A stretch of DNA of 64,000 nt from Antedon bifida. Taxonomy: Eukaryota > Echinodermata > Crinoidea > Comatulida > Antedonidae. The stretch is taken from contig OY727095.1 of the NCBI GenBank assembly GCA_963402885.1, positions 29,889,001 through 29,953,000 on the forward strand. Reading direction: 5' to 3'. This document shows positions 20,317-32,914 of the stretch, piece after piece (position 1 is the stretch's first letter; each line of letters begins with the position of its first letter). The notes beneath the pieces are model-generated. The model had not been told where the DNA came from and did no database searches. It saw only the letters and a list, made by a program, of their open reading frames with translations. A program made the translations under genes and the position numbers.

Positions 20317-21705
20317 TACTCTAATACTGTATGTTCAATATTTTTGTTTCTATGGAACGCCAAAAGAGCAACATTAATAGAGGGTTAAAAACTATGTGGA
20401 ATCCATCTATTGATTTTTTTGGTGAAAATCATGTTCGATTTTAATATAAAATGTTACTGTTGATACCTTACATGGTATTGTTAAATTTAAGAATAAAATC
20501 GACAAATTCATATATCCCCCTCAGGTCGCCCTTATGACTTGGCCTAGGGTATAGTGATGCTGATTTTAAGATCGATTAATATTCTTTAAAAACAGAAAAG
20601 TATCAGCAGAAACAGGTACAGCTTTTTAATTGACAAATTGACAAAATATTGGAATTAAACGTGCATTTCACCAATAAATGCATTAAAAGTAGACGCATTC
20701 GATCCTCTATTACTGTTGCTCTTTTGGCACTTCATAGAAACGAAAATATTGAACATATATGCGAAATTTGTGATACCAAGTATTTATTTGTTCCTTTTTA
20801 TGTGAATCTCCTTCATAAAAGTACTTATTACTTATATTATTACTTACTAATTCTAAGGTGTGGTATTCAGGATAAAGTTAGTTGAATTAATTTGGAGTCA
20901 AAATACAATACAAGGCAGGTGTGAAAAGGAAACACCCCTGAAACCAATGCAATAAAGTAAATATACCATATACCGTTTGTTTGTTGTGAAACAAATGTAT
21001 ATATTTACTCAACGGGCAAATATTGTGAGTTTATTTTTGTTTGTAATAAGTATTTAATTAAATTTATGGTAAAAAGCATTAATAAATGAAACCTATTATG
21101 TTTAAAGATGTATTGTCCCCCAAAATCATGAAAAATAAAGATTTTTAAAATCGGACTTTGAATAGGCCATTTTGCAGTTTTAATGAAGTTGTTCACTTCC
21201 ATAAGAAAAAAAACAGGGGAAAAAAATTATTTCACCTATAAAAAGACAAAATAAACAGTTAAATTACCCAAAAACTCATTGTCTTCCAGACAATTTGACC
21301 ATTTTTTGCTTTAAATTACATTTTTCTCAGGTAAATAAAATTTTTTCAGACCCAATTTTTTGTGAGAGTGAATAACTATTATGTGACATTAAAATAACAT
21401 ATTCAACCAAAAAATTAAAAAAAATATTTTTTTAGGGGGAAAATATATCTTTAAAATTATGTATAGATTAACAGTTTTTAAGCTGTCGTATATCTTAGAA
21501 TTTGTAATCATAGGTTTTACGGGGTCTTACGTTTCGTGATCTTAGGTCTTAGGGGGTCTTTGGTTTCGTGATCTTAGGTTTTGTGACACTCATGGCAATA
21601 CCATGCGGGCGAGAGCAAAGTATTGTTCTTCCACTGACAAAAATAGTAATACACCGCACTTGGGCAGTTTTTTTTTATCAAGTATCTACATCTAATATTG
21701 TTGTT
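20317..21705. other. Non-coding, with pieces of an older inverted element
   Basis: No gene seen. Contains the two pieces that pair with 19140-19310 and repeated words GTTTCGTGATCTTAGG near 21530-21580. The rest is AT-rich with short meaningless frames. Confidence 0.4.
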
Positions 21706-22016
21706 GTGAGGGCGTGTGGCGCAGGGTGTATGACGTTGGACTACTGATCGTAAGACCGAGGTTTGAATCAAACTCTCGCCGCATTGCTTGTATCCTCAGG
21801 CAAGATACTTTACTTACGTTTGTCTCTGTCCACCCAGGTGTATAAATGGGTACCCGGTTAGATCAAGACACAACTTTGTGCTGATTACTAGCATTATGGG
21901 AGTATGTTTCCATACGTGTTTGATCAAAAAAATTGACCGGGGTAATAATGTTCAGCGCATTGAGAGCTTGCTTATATGCGCTATATAAGAATGAACTATT
22001 ATTATTATTATTAATA
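21706..22016 (+). mobile_element. tRNA-derived SINE
   Basis: The head is a tRNA-like promoter (box A GTGGCGCAGGGTGTATGACG; box B GAGGTTTGAATCAAAC). A body follows that contains GGCAAGATACTTTAC and CCCAGGTGTATAAATGGGTA, the conserved central words of widespread metazoan SINEs. The LINE-like tail is GCGCTATATAAGAA, followed by an ATT repeat that primes on the partner LINE. Nearly full length, plus orientation. Confidence 0.85.
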
Positions 22017-23877
22017 TTCATTCTAATAATGGTTTTGTATTGCATTTTTTTTTCTTTCTTTTATTTTGTTTGCTTTTTTTGTCTAAATGTTTTTATTGAT
22101 TAAAAAAAAAACACAAAGTAAATATGACCACTGCTGCACTCATTAAATTAAACAGCTGTTTAAATCTTAATTTTGACAAATCTGTAATTGAGCTTTATAA
22201 AAATCATAGAAAATCTTGACTGAACGTGGTATACGTAAAGTTGTAATTGTAGTCAATAGTTTTCTTCAAACTCATTTCTGTTCCTAATCATAATTCTCTA
22301 TAGTTCATTTATATATATTATTATATTTTAATATCCCAAAAGGAATTTTGTTTTTAATGGTGGCACTACTAGTTGTATTAAATAAATACTGAAACATGTT
22401 ATACATGACCATTACATTTTATTCCATTTATTGGTGATTACACAAAATAACAAATTAGTATATTGACAAATAATTGCAAGCAAAAACACAACATAGTGTA
22501 TTGAGATAGAGAGACTGATATTGTTGATTAAATATCCGTGGCACATAATAATACAGCTAATTATAAACAAAATATAATTTTGCAGATATTAGTATTGATG
22601 TAAGTTTTTATGTCTATGTAGTTGAAAATCTAAAAGATGTATTGTATGTACATAAATAAAAAAAAAATATAGGCAATACAAAAATGTTACAGTTTAACAC
22701 TTGCTATATTCCACATATAAAATAAAAGATCATCTCTTTTTTCCGTTTTTACTCGGGGTACCTGAGTCTAGGACTCTCTCATCTTCTCCTCCATCCGACA
22801 CTATTGAGTAAAAAGTGCGATTTATAAAGTACTACTCCTCCCTTATTCGTTGTAGTATTGATATAGATAGATAGGTATAGATATTTCTTTGACTTTAATA
22901 CATAACTGTATTATTAATTGTATTCATAGTATGATATATTAAATTGCTTTTCTTTTTTTACCAGCTTTTCCTGTAACATCAGTGTTAATTGTGAGTCCAC
23001 ACCATCTTCTATCAAGATTACTAAATATGAACAGTAAGCAAAATGATTATAATCATTGTTTGAGATGAATTTGATTATTATACAACTACTATATGTATAA
23101 AGTATAGTCAATTATTATATGTCTTCTTTGTATTTGATCATTATATTTACTTTAAACAACTGATTGATAAAGTATATTCTAATAAGTGTTCTTATTTTGA
23201 TGTTATTCCAACATTACAAAACAATTACTAATTAAAACTTTTATAAAAGTATATTTTACAAGAAAATTAGATAAAATTATTTATTAAGTTTTATATTTAT
23301 AAGTATATTAACAAAAATTCTAAATTTGTACATTTAAACAATTTTAAAAAATTTATCTGTATAATTTACTGTATTAAAATACAGTAAATTATACAGATTA
23401 CTTTTTTTTAGGAATTAAATTAAAAGTGAAAATACTTGTCATTTTTGTACACTTGCTTTTAACAAAGGAAGATCATGGGCGTTTCTTTCTTAAATGTTAA
23501 AAAATGATTGTGTAAAATACATTGTACATTATTTTTATTAAACTAAAAAAGAGTTAATTCCAATATTAAAAACAGCACATAAGATTTTATTAATTAAAAC
23601 TCCATCTGTACAATTATTCCCATGCTCAACACCAGGGCAAGAACTGATTTCCCTGATTGAATGGTTATTTTATTCATAATATTGCTTTCCCAAGTCAATT
23701 GTTAGTTTGTTCACAAACTGCAAAACAAACCCCCTTTTTCTTTAAGGCTACATCGGACTTTGGTTCAAGAGGTATGTGACTGTTGCCTGTTTTAATTTAT
23801 TAAACATAGATTATAAATTATTTTGATGTATAAATTGCAGGTTGAGTATTGATTTGTTTTCATGTTTTACAGTTATT
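22017..23877. other. 3' flank of gene C, AT-rich
   Basis: No gene. The stretch 22410-22560 keeps the TTTATTCCATTTATTGGTG and AACAAATTAGTATATTGACA words seen downstream of the other TRIM-NHL genes. At 23355-23398 there is a perfect hairpin with 21-bp arms (start ATCTGTATAATTTACTG) and a 2-nt loop, the shortest clear inverted element of the window. Confidence 0.5.
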
Positions 23878-26073
23878 TTAATAATTGAATATTTTAACAT
23901 TTTGTGCTCCATGGTTTACCACTGCAACTCTTCGGGGTCTTTTGGAGATTACAGCAATCCCTACTGGATAATCCAACCCATCATCTTCCTTATCTATTCG
24001 TTTAATAAATTTACCATTTTGATCAAATAGTTGTAGTTTATTCATACTAGATACTATTATATTGTCATCCATATCTATGGTTAACCCATAAGGAGTCCAT
24101 ACTTTACCATCTTCTTTACCAGAGCCTACAAGGATCTTTCTCAGCTTGCCATTAACATCAAATATTTGTAATCTGTTATTTGCCTTATCAGCAACAATCA
24201 AATGACCATCTTTAGTTACAGCAACATCTTCTGGTTCTTTCATTTGACCTGCTTTACTTCCTTCAGAACCTATCTTGCCCAGTAGACTACCATCATCAAT
24301 ATTGAATTTAAACACACAGTGACATCCACGATCTGCTACATATAAGATCCGGGTTTCTTGGTTTACTATTAATCCCAGTGGAAGTTTTAATACTCCTTTA
24401 CCAAAGGTTTGGATTGCCTGATATTGATTATCACACATTACAACATAGATATTTACTCTATCAGTATACACCATGTGACCATTTCCTATATGATGCATGT
24501 AAGGAGCACTCACATTTTGTGGCAATTGTAATCTAGAAACAAAACAACCTGATTGATCAAATTTTAGTAACTCTCTACTGTAGCCTGACACTAACATACA
24601 TCCATCAGTACCTAATACTACATTAGTCAGACTATTTTTATTTTTATCATGTTCTTTATACTCTGATATATTATCTATGGTATGTACAAGTCCAAGAGGT
24701 TGCACCTTGATACTCACTGGTGAACCTATGACATGTGACATAACTCCATCAGTGATATCCATCTGCCAATCTCCTTCCAGGTTGCATCTACCTGTTATTG
24801 TGTACTTTTCCTTTCTGTTTACTTGTAAAGTGGCTGATTTCGCACCTAATTTGTGGGTTAGGGTAACTTTTAATTGACCAACATCACTCTCTGCTAGACT
24901 AGATACTTTCACACTAAATGGCTGTCCTTTTGTGACTGAAATGTTCTCATCTTTTTTATTAACCTTAACATTAATAAGTTTATTAACCTGGTGAACACCA
25001 CCAACAGTTATAAGTTTACCAACACCTTCGTGATTTATCAACTCTGCCAACTTTGAAGATGGAATGAACTTTGGTGTAATTCTTGTTTTAGCAAATGATT
25101 TATCCAATTCATCTGCTGCAACTTCATTCCCAACTGCAGTGATAGTTGTCTGATATAATGCAAGATTTTCTGTTTCTGTTGGTTTATTCATCATTTTATT
25201 GATTGAGCCCATCAATGAGTTTACTTGTGTCAGCTTTGATTCAATATTTTCAACATGAATATTAATAACTTTACTTTGTTCTTCATAAATCTGTGTAAGA
25301 TTTTCCATCATTACCTTAGATTCCTCCTGTACTTTTCTGATAATTGTACACTCATGAATTTCAATCGCTGTCCTGCTTAACTTCAAACTAGATTCTAACT
25401 CTGTTCTATTTTTAGTGATAACATCTAATCTTTCCTTTAGTTTTTCTCTAACATTTTCAGCTATATCCATAGTTTCAGTAACAGTTAAATTAATGTCATT
25501 CAGAGCTGTCTGCATTTGAATCACCTCATGTTTATTTCTGTAACAACAAACAATATGTTTGCAATCTTCACATGCAGTTAGGTTACAAGTTAGGCAGTAA
25601 TCCTCCAGTTTTTTATCAACATGATTTTTGCATTTTAGTGAATCTTGACTATCTTCCTCTATGTTAGTGTCCAGTGTGTACAGAGAATGGTTCTTCAGTG
25701 CAGGAAACTTCTTATGCTGTTGGATGCATTGCCCACACAAATACATCTGACATTCAGAACAATGGTGTTTCGGTTGATTATTACAACTTGAACAGATTTC
25801 TGGTTGTTCAGATTCAATCTTGTCAACACATTCAACTAGATTACTTAGTGTTTCATTTGACTTCATGCTTTTCAACTCATCAATTTTTATACCATGCATC
25901 TGACGGCATTTTGGACATTGTATCTTGCCATGTTTTTTCATCAAATCTTGCAGACATCTTAGACAGTAAGTATGATCGCACTCAAGTTCCTTTGGATCTG
26001 TGAATCTTTGTAGACAGATTGGACATTCCAGATCTCTTTTGTCAAAAACCTTCAATACTGTTTTAGCAGACAT
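23878..26073 (-). CDS. Gene C: TRIM-NHL protein, RING intact
   Basis: An open exon of 732 codons including stop, giving 731 aa from the ATG at 26073. This ATG directly follows a TTTTACAG acceptor, so upstream frame (to 26175) is intron. RING about 17-60 (CPIC..ECDHTYCLRC..CPKC), B-box 1 about 96-135 (CSSCNNQPKHHC), B-box 2 about 150-195 (C..H..CLTC..CEDC), coiled coil about 195-320, filamin-like fold about 370-470 with a small insertion (KLITVGGVHQVNKLINV), NHL about 480-731 (ILYVADRGCHCVFKF, LIVADKANN, NIIVSSM). Unlike A and B, no DED-like or linker exon was found in the next 5 kb upstream. Either this copy is TRIM-only, starting at the ATG in this exon, or its 5' exons were lost or displaced. 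RING and zinc ligands are complete, so it should be an active E3. Confidence 0.87.
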   Translation of the reverse strand: MSAKTVLKVFDKRDLECPICLQRFTDPKELECDHTYCLRCLQDLMKKHGKIQCPKCRQMHGIKIDELKSMKSNETLSNLVECVDKIESEQPEICSSCNNQPKHHCSECQMYLCGQCIQQHKKFPALKNHSLYTLDTNIEEDSQDSLKCKNHVDKKLEDYCLTCNLTACEDCKHIVCCYRNKHEVIQMQTALNDINLTVTETMDIAENVREKLKERLDVITKNRTELESSLKLSRTAIEIHECTIIRKVQEESKVMMENLTQIYEEQSKVINIHVENIESKLTQVNSLMGSINKMMNKPTETENLALYQTTITAVGNEVAADELDKSFAKTRITPKFIPSSKLAELINHEGVGKLITVGGVHQVNKLINVKVNKKDENISVTKGQPFSVKVSSLAESDVGQLKVTLTHKLGAKSATLQVNRKEKYTITGRCNLEGDWQMDITDGVMSHVIGSPVSIKVQPLGLVHTIDNISEYKEHDKNKNSLTNVVLGTDGCMLVSGYSRELLKFDQSGCFVSRLQLPQNVSAPYMHHIGNGHMVYTDRVNIYVVMCDNQYQAIQTFGKGVLKLPLGLIVNQETRILYVADRGCHCVFKFNIDDGSLLGKIGSEGSKAGQMKEPEDVAVTKDGHLIVADKANNRLQIFDVNGKLRKILVGSGKEDGKVWTPYGLTIDMDDNIIVSSMNKLQLFDQNGKFIKRIDKEDDGLDYPVGIAVISKRPRRVAVVNHGAQNVKIFNY

Positions 26074-28577
26074 CTGTAAAACAGAATACAGTATTTTTTT
26101 AAATTTTATTTTTAGAGGAAAATATGTTTTTTTCCAAAAAGAAAGGAGCATTACCAGATAACCCACATATAACATACCCCTAATGGTGAAAAAATAAAAT
26201 TTTAAAAAGTTTTAAAATATAGGTGAATAAATGAGTTATTTTGAGGTTCTACCTTGTTTTGGCAACAACAACATTCTTTAAAGAGTATCTGCACCTCTCA
26301 TTTTAATTCAATTATATTTTACATATGTTTATATTTTTTAAAATTATATATTTTCTTTCTAGAATTAAGAAAAGGTTAACACATTGCTTTTACATTTTAA
26401 AAATAAGATACTAAATAATTTTTTCTGATGGTAACAACGTAATCATTTTAACAATATTTGAAAGCAGAAAAATACAAGCACAGAATTAGGAAATTTCTCA
26501 AATGATCGAAAACAAAACTGTACTGGGTTTGGTTTACTAGCATTCCTGCTCCCAAAAGTCATCCAAGAGTGCTCCCAGGACATGACACTTCTGCTTTAGT
26601 TGATAGAAGTTTTATTAGAGATTGAGCATACGATGTTTAACTATAGTATGAAAAGTTTGATGTAATGTTTTTGTATACTGTATGTCTATTAAATTAGTTT
26701 GATATGCAAAGGATTAGCTAATTGATTAGAAAATTGTATATACATTTAAATATCGTCTTATTATAAATATCAATAGAAAACAATGATATTTGTTAGTTAT
26801 AAATAAATTGATATTATAAGCGTATATATGTAAGAAAGAAAAAGAGAGATTAGAGAGCAGTTATTCTTGTATGTACAATATCGTAAGTTTAAACTTTATA
26901 AATCTCGATCTTGTCAAAGTCAAAGCGCCTATAGCCTGATACGTTTTTATATTCAATGAAAAAAAAAAGACTGTATATAGTAATTTACTTACATTGGAAA
27001 TTACTTCTTTAAAGTTGACTGTAAATATTCTTATACTTGATGATCCTGTGATGTTATGTCTTTGTTTGTACACAACAATATAATATATAAATGAACGAAG
27101 ACATTAGTTTGGTTTGGTAGATGTTTATTGTAGCTCAGCAATATAGCAAGTGGTTATGAAACATTAGTTATCATTACTAATACGTCTGGTATGTGGTTGT
27201 CATGGCTATGAGGATAGCTAACCTAGATACCAGTAAGGTGTGTGGACCTGTTGAACCTGTAAGTTCAGTCACTTGTAATGTAATATCATTACAGATCCCA
27301 TGCTGTCTGATGTTATTCAAATCTATCTTCTTTCTTTTAACCAGTTTTATTTCAATAAAGACTGACAATTCATGCGTACCCCTATTGCATAAATGTAAGT
27401 TAACTGCAATGTACACATATCTTTGTAATGTTCAATGTAACTACATTTTTATTCAGGAAATCAAGGGTAGTGAATCATTAAAGGACTTCCTTTAATATTA
27501 AACTAACCGTAAAAGAAAGTCATTTGTGCCTGTTTTTATTATTTTATACATTTTAACTTTTTATTAAATTTTAACTTTTTATTAAATTTTAACCTTTTAT
27601 TAAATTTTAACTTTTTATTAAATTTTAACTTGTTATTAAATTTTAACTTGTTATTAAATTTTAACTTGTTATTATATTAAATTAAACATTTTATAATTCT
27701 GAAGAGTTGTTGTGTGTTGTAATTTGTAGTTGTTATTGTAAGCTGATGTAATCCATCTCCTTCTTTTGCTAATTACCCCATGAGGGATGAATAAGGGTTA
27801 GTGTTACTCAAAAGCTCAAACATTTCATATGTTGACTCAAATTTATATACACTTGATGTACACTATAAATAATTTTATTTATTTATTTAAATTAATTTTA
27901 TAACATTATAATTCTGATCTTTTTTTTCTATACTCAGATGTTGCAGTTACCTAAATTTGTGAATAAAATACATTCCACAATTGTTCAGGAAATATGCTAT
28001 GCCTTTGAATATAACGATCACTGAATAAACTAAGTTTGTAATTGGGAAAATCCAGGGTGCTAATAATAAGGGCTGCATTTATGTGTGCTAATTTCACAAT
28101 AGTTATTAATAGATATAGTCCATTGATTATATAGATTTAAAATTGTATTTGTACAAGTAAAAGCTATGAAAAAGAACAATGAGATCTTTTCTTGTTTAAT
28201 ATACAACTCTATTTGAATACATGTTTAATTCTTAGTGTGTTGTAGCCTATATCTAAAAACTACAGAGAGAAGTCATGTTATATAATGAGTTCCTTGTCCA
28301 TCCATCCAATTTGAGGGCTCTCTGCTCAAAATATAAAATATGATGCTTTAACCACTTGCAAACAATATCATAATTGTTTTCCACCAATTAAAAAAAAACA
28401 AAAACAAAACAGAAAAAACATAACAATTTTTGAAAATCATATACGAAATTTTATTCTGAAATAGAATATTGAATTTAATATAATCGGGTTAATTGTTTGT
28501 ATGAAATAAATAATCTTTAAGTATAAAAATTAATTAATTAAATTTGTTTTATTTGCCTCAAAATGTAATAGTAATTT
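26074..28577. other. Region upstream of gene C
   Basis: I find no DED-like exon, linker exon or leader exon here by comparison with genes A, B, D and E. There is one short minisatellite (listed separately). Short frames on both strands around 27177-27495 overlap each other and have no recognisable similarity. Confidence 0.4.
27551..27675. repeat. 18-bp minisatellite
   Basis: About seven copies of an 18-bp unit (TTTTAACTTTTTATTAAA, with TTGTT variants in the later copies). Confidence 0.85.
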
Positions 28578-29178
28578 GATTTTCCAACCAAGTAATAGGG
28601 CTTGCTTGATCTTCTCTCATGGTACAGTTTTTTTTATTGCCTCACATGGTAATGATAATTGTCTGGTTGATTTTCCAACAAGGTTCTAGGCTTGCTTGAT
28701 CTTCTCTCATGGTATGTTTGTTCGATTGCCTCACATGGAAATGATAATTGTCTGGTTCATTTTCCAAGGTTCTAGGGCTTGCTTGATCTTCTCTCATGGT
28801 ATGTTTGTTCGATTGCCTCACATGGTAATGATAATTGTCTGGTTCATTTTCCAAGGTTCTAGGGCTTGCTTGATCTTCTCTCATGGTATGTTTGTCGATT
28901 GCCTCACATGGTAATAATAATTGTCTGGTTGATTTTCCAACAAGGTTCTAGGGCTTGCTTGATCTTCTCTCATGGTATGTTTGTTCGATTGCCTCACATG
29001 GTAATGATAATTGTCTGGTTGATTTTCCAAGGTTCTAGGCCTTGCTTGAGCTTCTCTCATGGTATGTTTGTTCGATTGCCTCACATGGTAATGATAATTG
29101 TCTGGTTCATTTTCCAACAAGGTTCTAGGGCTTGCTTGATCTTCTCTCATGGTATGTTTGTTCGATTGCCTCAAATAA
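28578..29178. repeat. Minisatellite of about 87-91 bp units
   Basis: About seven head-to-tail units, each with GGTTCTAGGGCTTGCTTGAT, CTTCTCTCATGGTATG, GATTGCCTCACATGG and AATGATAATTGTCTGG. Several units are multiples of 3, so repeated reading frames stay open on both strands (minus: MREDQASPRTLENE repeats; plus: SHGMFVRLPHMVMI repeats). I read it as a non-coding tandem repeat. It is not a CRISPR array: the units are contiguous, with no unique spacers. Confidence 0.9.
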
Positions 29179-29689
29179 TAATTGAAAATTGTTTATTGAT
29201 TTCATTGATTTTGTTTACAAGATCATTAGTGCTTGCACGATTTTCTCACATGTAATATGGTAGTTTTCTTGCATGGAATCAATGGCAACTTGCTCTTTGA
29301 TCTCATTTCACATTTTGTCATATTCTTCTTGTTTTAATCTACATGAAAATAAATTGTATTAAAATAAGTTGAAAAGATATACCAATGGAGGAAGTTTCAC
29401 GGTTTTTATAACCAGAAATTAGTTTCTTTTAATAAACGTGCTAAAGCTATGTAAAAAGAGATTTGTAAAATGTTTTGCATATAAACTTTACATATTTATA
29501 TTCACATAAGAATATAGCTTTTACAATTTGTTACATTTTATCTACACTACTACAGCATTGGAAAAACAGTTTGTTTAAAAACAACCTTACCTTATTTACT
29601 TTCATCTTTATCCAACACCTTAAAACTTAAACAAAAATATATAGTTATTCTCATATTTGAAAAATAAATTTTTTAATTGGTTATCCGCA

Positions 29690-30310
29690 CTTGTTATTGT
29701 CAGGATCTTTTTTTTTTTTTTTTCTATGTTATTCTTTCTTTCTTTCCCAGAATTTTGTGTCACATGTATCTTAAATTCTTATCAACATTATCGTATAACT
29801 TTTCAGAAGATTGACCTCTAGCTGTAGAAGTGCAGGACATTTCGTATTTTTACTTTAGAGTCGCGCAGCGTAAGTTACACGCGATTTTATAAATTTCGCG
29901 TATTTAACATAGACTAAAAACATTTTGTAATGACACTTGGTGAACATTTAAGTCATATCAAGGGCAAACTTTCTATGGATTGAAAATGGCATGTTTCACC
30001 GAAAGTTATGTGCGCACACGCATTTAAAATTTCAAAATGCGAAAAATCACCTTTTAATCAACTTTCTACGCGTTTCATGTCATTTTGAGCACGTGCAATT
30101 ATTTTACGTGCGCGTTCGCATGCAGCGCAAAAATATAATTTTTTCGCATGATTTATGTTTTTCCAGTCTTTTCTAGTAATTTTACGAACTTTTAAACAAT
30201 TTTGACATAAAATTACGTCATACGAGCACGTGGAATTGGATAATTTGCGTGCGTTTTTGATGGAAAAGTTAAAAAATTCGTCAAAATTATTCTAAACCAT
30301 AGTTTATATA
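29690..30310 (-). mobile_element. Inverted copy of the TGACGTCA-rich repeat
   Basis: Reverse-complement relative of the repeats at 55.56-58.60 kb. It starts with CCGCACTTGTTATTGTCAGG and a T tract (the terminal TTATCCGC motif family) and runs through GCGCAGCGTAAGTTAC and ATTACGTCATACGAGCACGT. Only the distal half of the element is present. No coding capacity. Confidence 0.65.
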
Positions 30311-31264
30311 TAGTTTTTGCATAATTAATTTGAACATCATCCTTTGGTTTTTTGATCCAAAAAATGCTAATGATATCAAAAAACCTCCAAAAACATTATG
30401 CAGGATAAAGTTAAAATTAATTAGGCCAACAGTAACTAGGCACCAAATAATTTCTTTCTAATAACTTTAGTTTTCTGAACAAAAATTTCATTAGATTAGT
30501 AAATAATTATGTTTTTTTTCTACTGTATATATACAATTGTATTTAAAAAAATGCACTACACTGATACTATAATTTAAAATATATTTTATTGTTATATTTG
30601 TTTTTTATTGTGAACAAATACATACAGGTGAATATATAATTTAATAATTACTAAATAGTTTAAGCAAAGTCATAATTATTAGTTCTAATTATTGTTGACA
30701 GACTTTCCCTTCCCATCTCTCCATAATTGCAGACCTCCCAGTAATGGCGGTAGTCTCCCGAGATTTCTTCTTGCACTCCCACTTTCCCGCTAAAATACAT
30801 TTTCCCAATTTGGATAAACATAAAAAGTATCCTGATAAAGTATAACAACTTATACTGTAATACCTGAAGGCTCTAGATAGTGATAAGAAAACATATACTT
30901 TATATCGGTCTATAAGATGTTTATAATAAATTCTTGCATTGACAAAGTGAAATGTTGAATTGGTGCCCCATTTTCCAACTTTAACATGCCCATGTTTACT
31001 ATTATAGATGCCAATATCTTTCTGTTTTTTAGTAGCACTATGATTTGATGTAATTTTCAAGATGTTATGGTGCCCTCTATTGTTTGTATATGCTTTAAAA
31101 TAACTTCCTAAATATTTCATTTTTCCAAGTTAAGAGGTTTGTAATTGTCTTTCTGTTATCAACAACGAATTCTTTGGGAATTACCATTATCATCATCTAA
31201 ATAAATTCTTAATAATTCTGAATCTTTCAATAACTAAAAGAATAATATAAAATTTTATTTTTAT
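30311..31264. other. Non-coding, possible degenerate DNA transposon
   Basis: A minus-strand frame of 143 codons (30689-31120) is open, but I recognise no family and its composition is like that of its neighbours. The segment TCTCCCGAGATTTC and GGAGGTCTGC words suggest a decayed transposon end. No gene supported. Confidence 0.3.
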
Positions 31265-32640
31265 ACCACTAGTCATTTCATTTCATTTTTTCATTTCATA
31301 ACATTTATTTACAAACTGTGAAAAAAAAGGTAAGGAAAAGTACAATGCAAATAATATAATGATAATAGGTCATAGAATGAAGGCAGATGGCCGGAAAGAT
31401 GAATATAAACATCTTGAGTTGGGCCCGGAAAGATGAATATAAACATCTTGAGTTGGGTGAGCCTTAATAAATAAATAAATAAATAAGAAAAATAATAAAA
31501 AAATAAATAAATGAATAAAAATAAATTTAAAAAAAAGGAGGAAGTATGGAAAAGATAGTTACAGGTCAAGACATGACAGGCTAATAATAAGAGAAGATAT
31601 GATTTTTTATTTTAAATACATTTTGGGAGGCAGATTTTAAAATGGAGAGGTAAATTATTCCATAATTTGGGTCCGCAGTATCTAATATTGTGTTAGAATG
31701 AGTTGGTTTTATGGATAGGTACAGAAATATTGTTATGAGATCGTGTGTGGTGGTGATGAAAAGACGAAGTGAAGGTAAAAGGATAGCAGAGATGGTTTGG
31801 CAGGATATGGTTAATGAAGGAGAAGACAAAATTACTTTGTTGGATGAGATTAATGTCATTGAGTTTCATAAGGCGAAGATTCAAGAATAAATTTGATGTG
31901 TGGGACAGTGGTCGTGCTCCAGATATGATCCTGATAGCCTTCTTTTGGAGAGTATGAATCTTGTTAAGGTTGGTAGGGTATGTGTTGCACCAGACAATGT
32001 TACAGTAACTCAGATAGGGAAGTATCAGGGAGCAATAAAAAATCCGTAAAATATTTGGGTAAATAAGATGATAACCTATAAAATAATACCAAGGCTTTTG
32101 GATATTTTATTTTCAACATCATTTATGTGTGAGACCGCTGTCTAGGTGGACACCAAGAAGTTTACCAGATTCGACATTGTCCAGGGTGATTTTATAAAGA
32201 GTACGGGACAATGTTTTTTAACTTCTGAGGGGTCCCAAACAGGATGAAGTTACACTTATTGTGATTAATAGAGAGTTTGTTGGCGGCAAAGTATTGAGAT
32301 AACATAGTTAAATGGGTGATGGTAGTATTAAATAATGTTTGCATATTGGGGTTAGAGTAAACGGCGGTTGTGTCGTCGGCGTACAGAAAGTTAAGTAAGG
32401 GGAAGAAAGGTAGATTTTGTTAGAATATAAAATAAATAGAAGGGGACCATTAGTAAAGAGCCCTGGAGGACTCCACATGGAGCATAATTGAAATTGGAGA
32501 TAGAATTGTGGAATTTGGTACACTGGACACAATTCGAAAGCGATTTTGAAAAGATCTAAAGCAGGTCCACGGATTCCATAATGTGATAATTTGAATAAAA
32601 GTATATTGTGATAAATAGTGTCGAATAGTCGTCTTCAATA
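31265..32640 (-). mobile_element. Degenerate LINE, RT to 3' end
   Basis: The minus strand begins at 32640 within the RT fingers/palm (LFDTIYHNILLFKLSHYGIRG), then the catalytic region FLYADDTTAVYSN (near 32350-32395) and the thumb (FILFGTPQ near 32230, shared with the LINE piece at 45.1 kb). The 3' UTR has a 33-bp duplication (31391-31456), and the 3' tail of ATGAAATGAAA type lies near 31275-31300. Many frameshifts; 5'-truncated and dead. It sits just downstream of the TRIM fossil and unit D. Confidence 0.75.
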
Positions 32641-32914
32641 AATAAAAATTTCAAGTTTATAACATTTATTCAAAAAAGCAACAAATTAGTACAGTATATT
32701 GACAAATAATAGCAAGCAAACATCAGTACAGCAAATATATAATAAACTGTGTTAACTCATATTACATTAAGGTAGTAAGTCAAAGTTTGATAGTATAATC
32801 TAAACTGTATTACCTCGCATGTCAAATGAATATCCATGGCTTATTATAAACTAAGCTAATTCAATTTTTGAATCCAATATTCATATTATTTTTAAAAGTT
32901 TATATTTCCTATAT
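32641..32914. repeat. Array 3' flank remnant
   Basis: AT-rich; it keeps ACATTTATTC, CAACAAATTAGTACAGTATA and TTGACAAATAATAGCAAGC words found downstream of gene C (22430-22490). A decayed copy of the shared 3' flank. Confidence 0.5.

Noticed and set aside
27177-27495. Overlapping frames on both strands with some splice-like words, as a possible small gene
   Set aside because: The apparent introns would be under 40 nt on one strand, the frames overlap antisense, and no domain or paralogue is seen.
28578-29178. CRISPR-like array of regular repeats
   Set aside because: Units are contiguous near-copies with no unique spacers, and the DNA is eukaryotic. It is a minisatellite.
30689-31120. 143-codon minus-strand frame as a gene
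   Set aside because: No recognisable motif, a second frame overlaps it, and surrounding words look like a decayed transposon.
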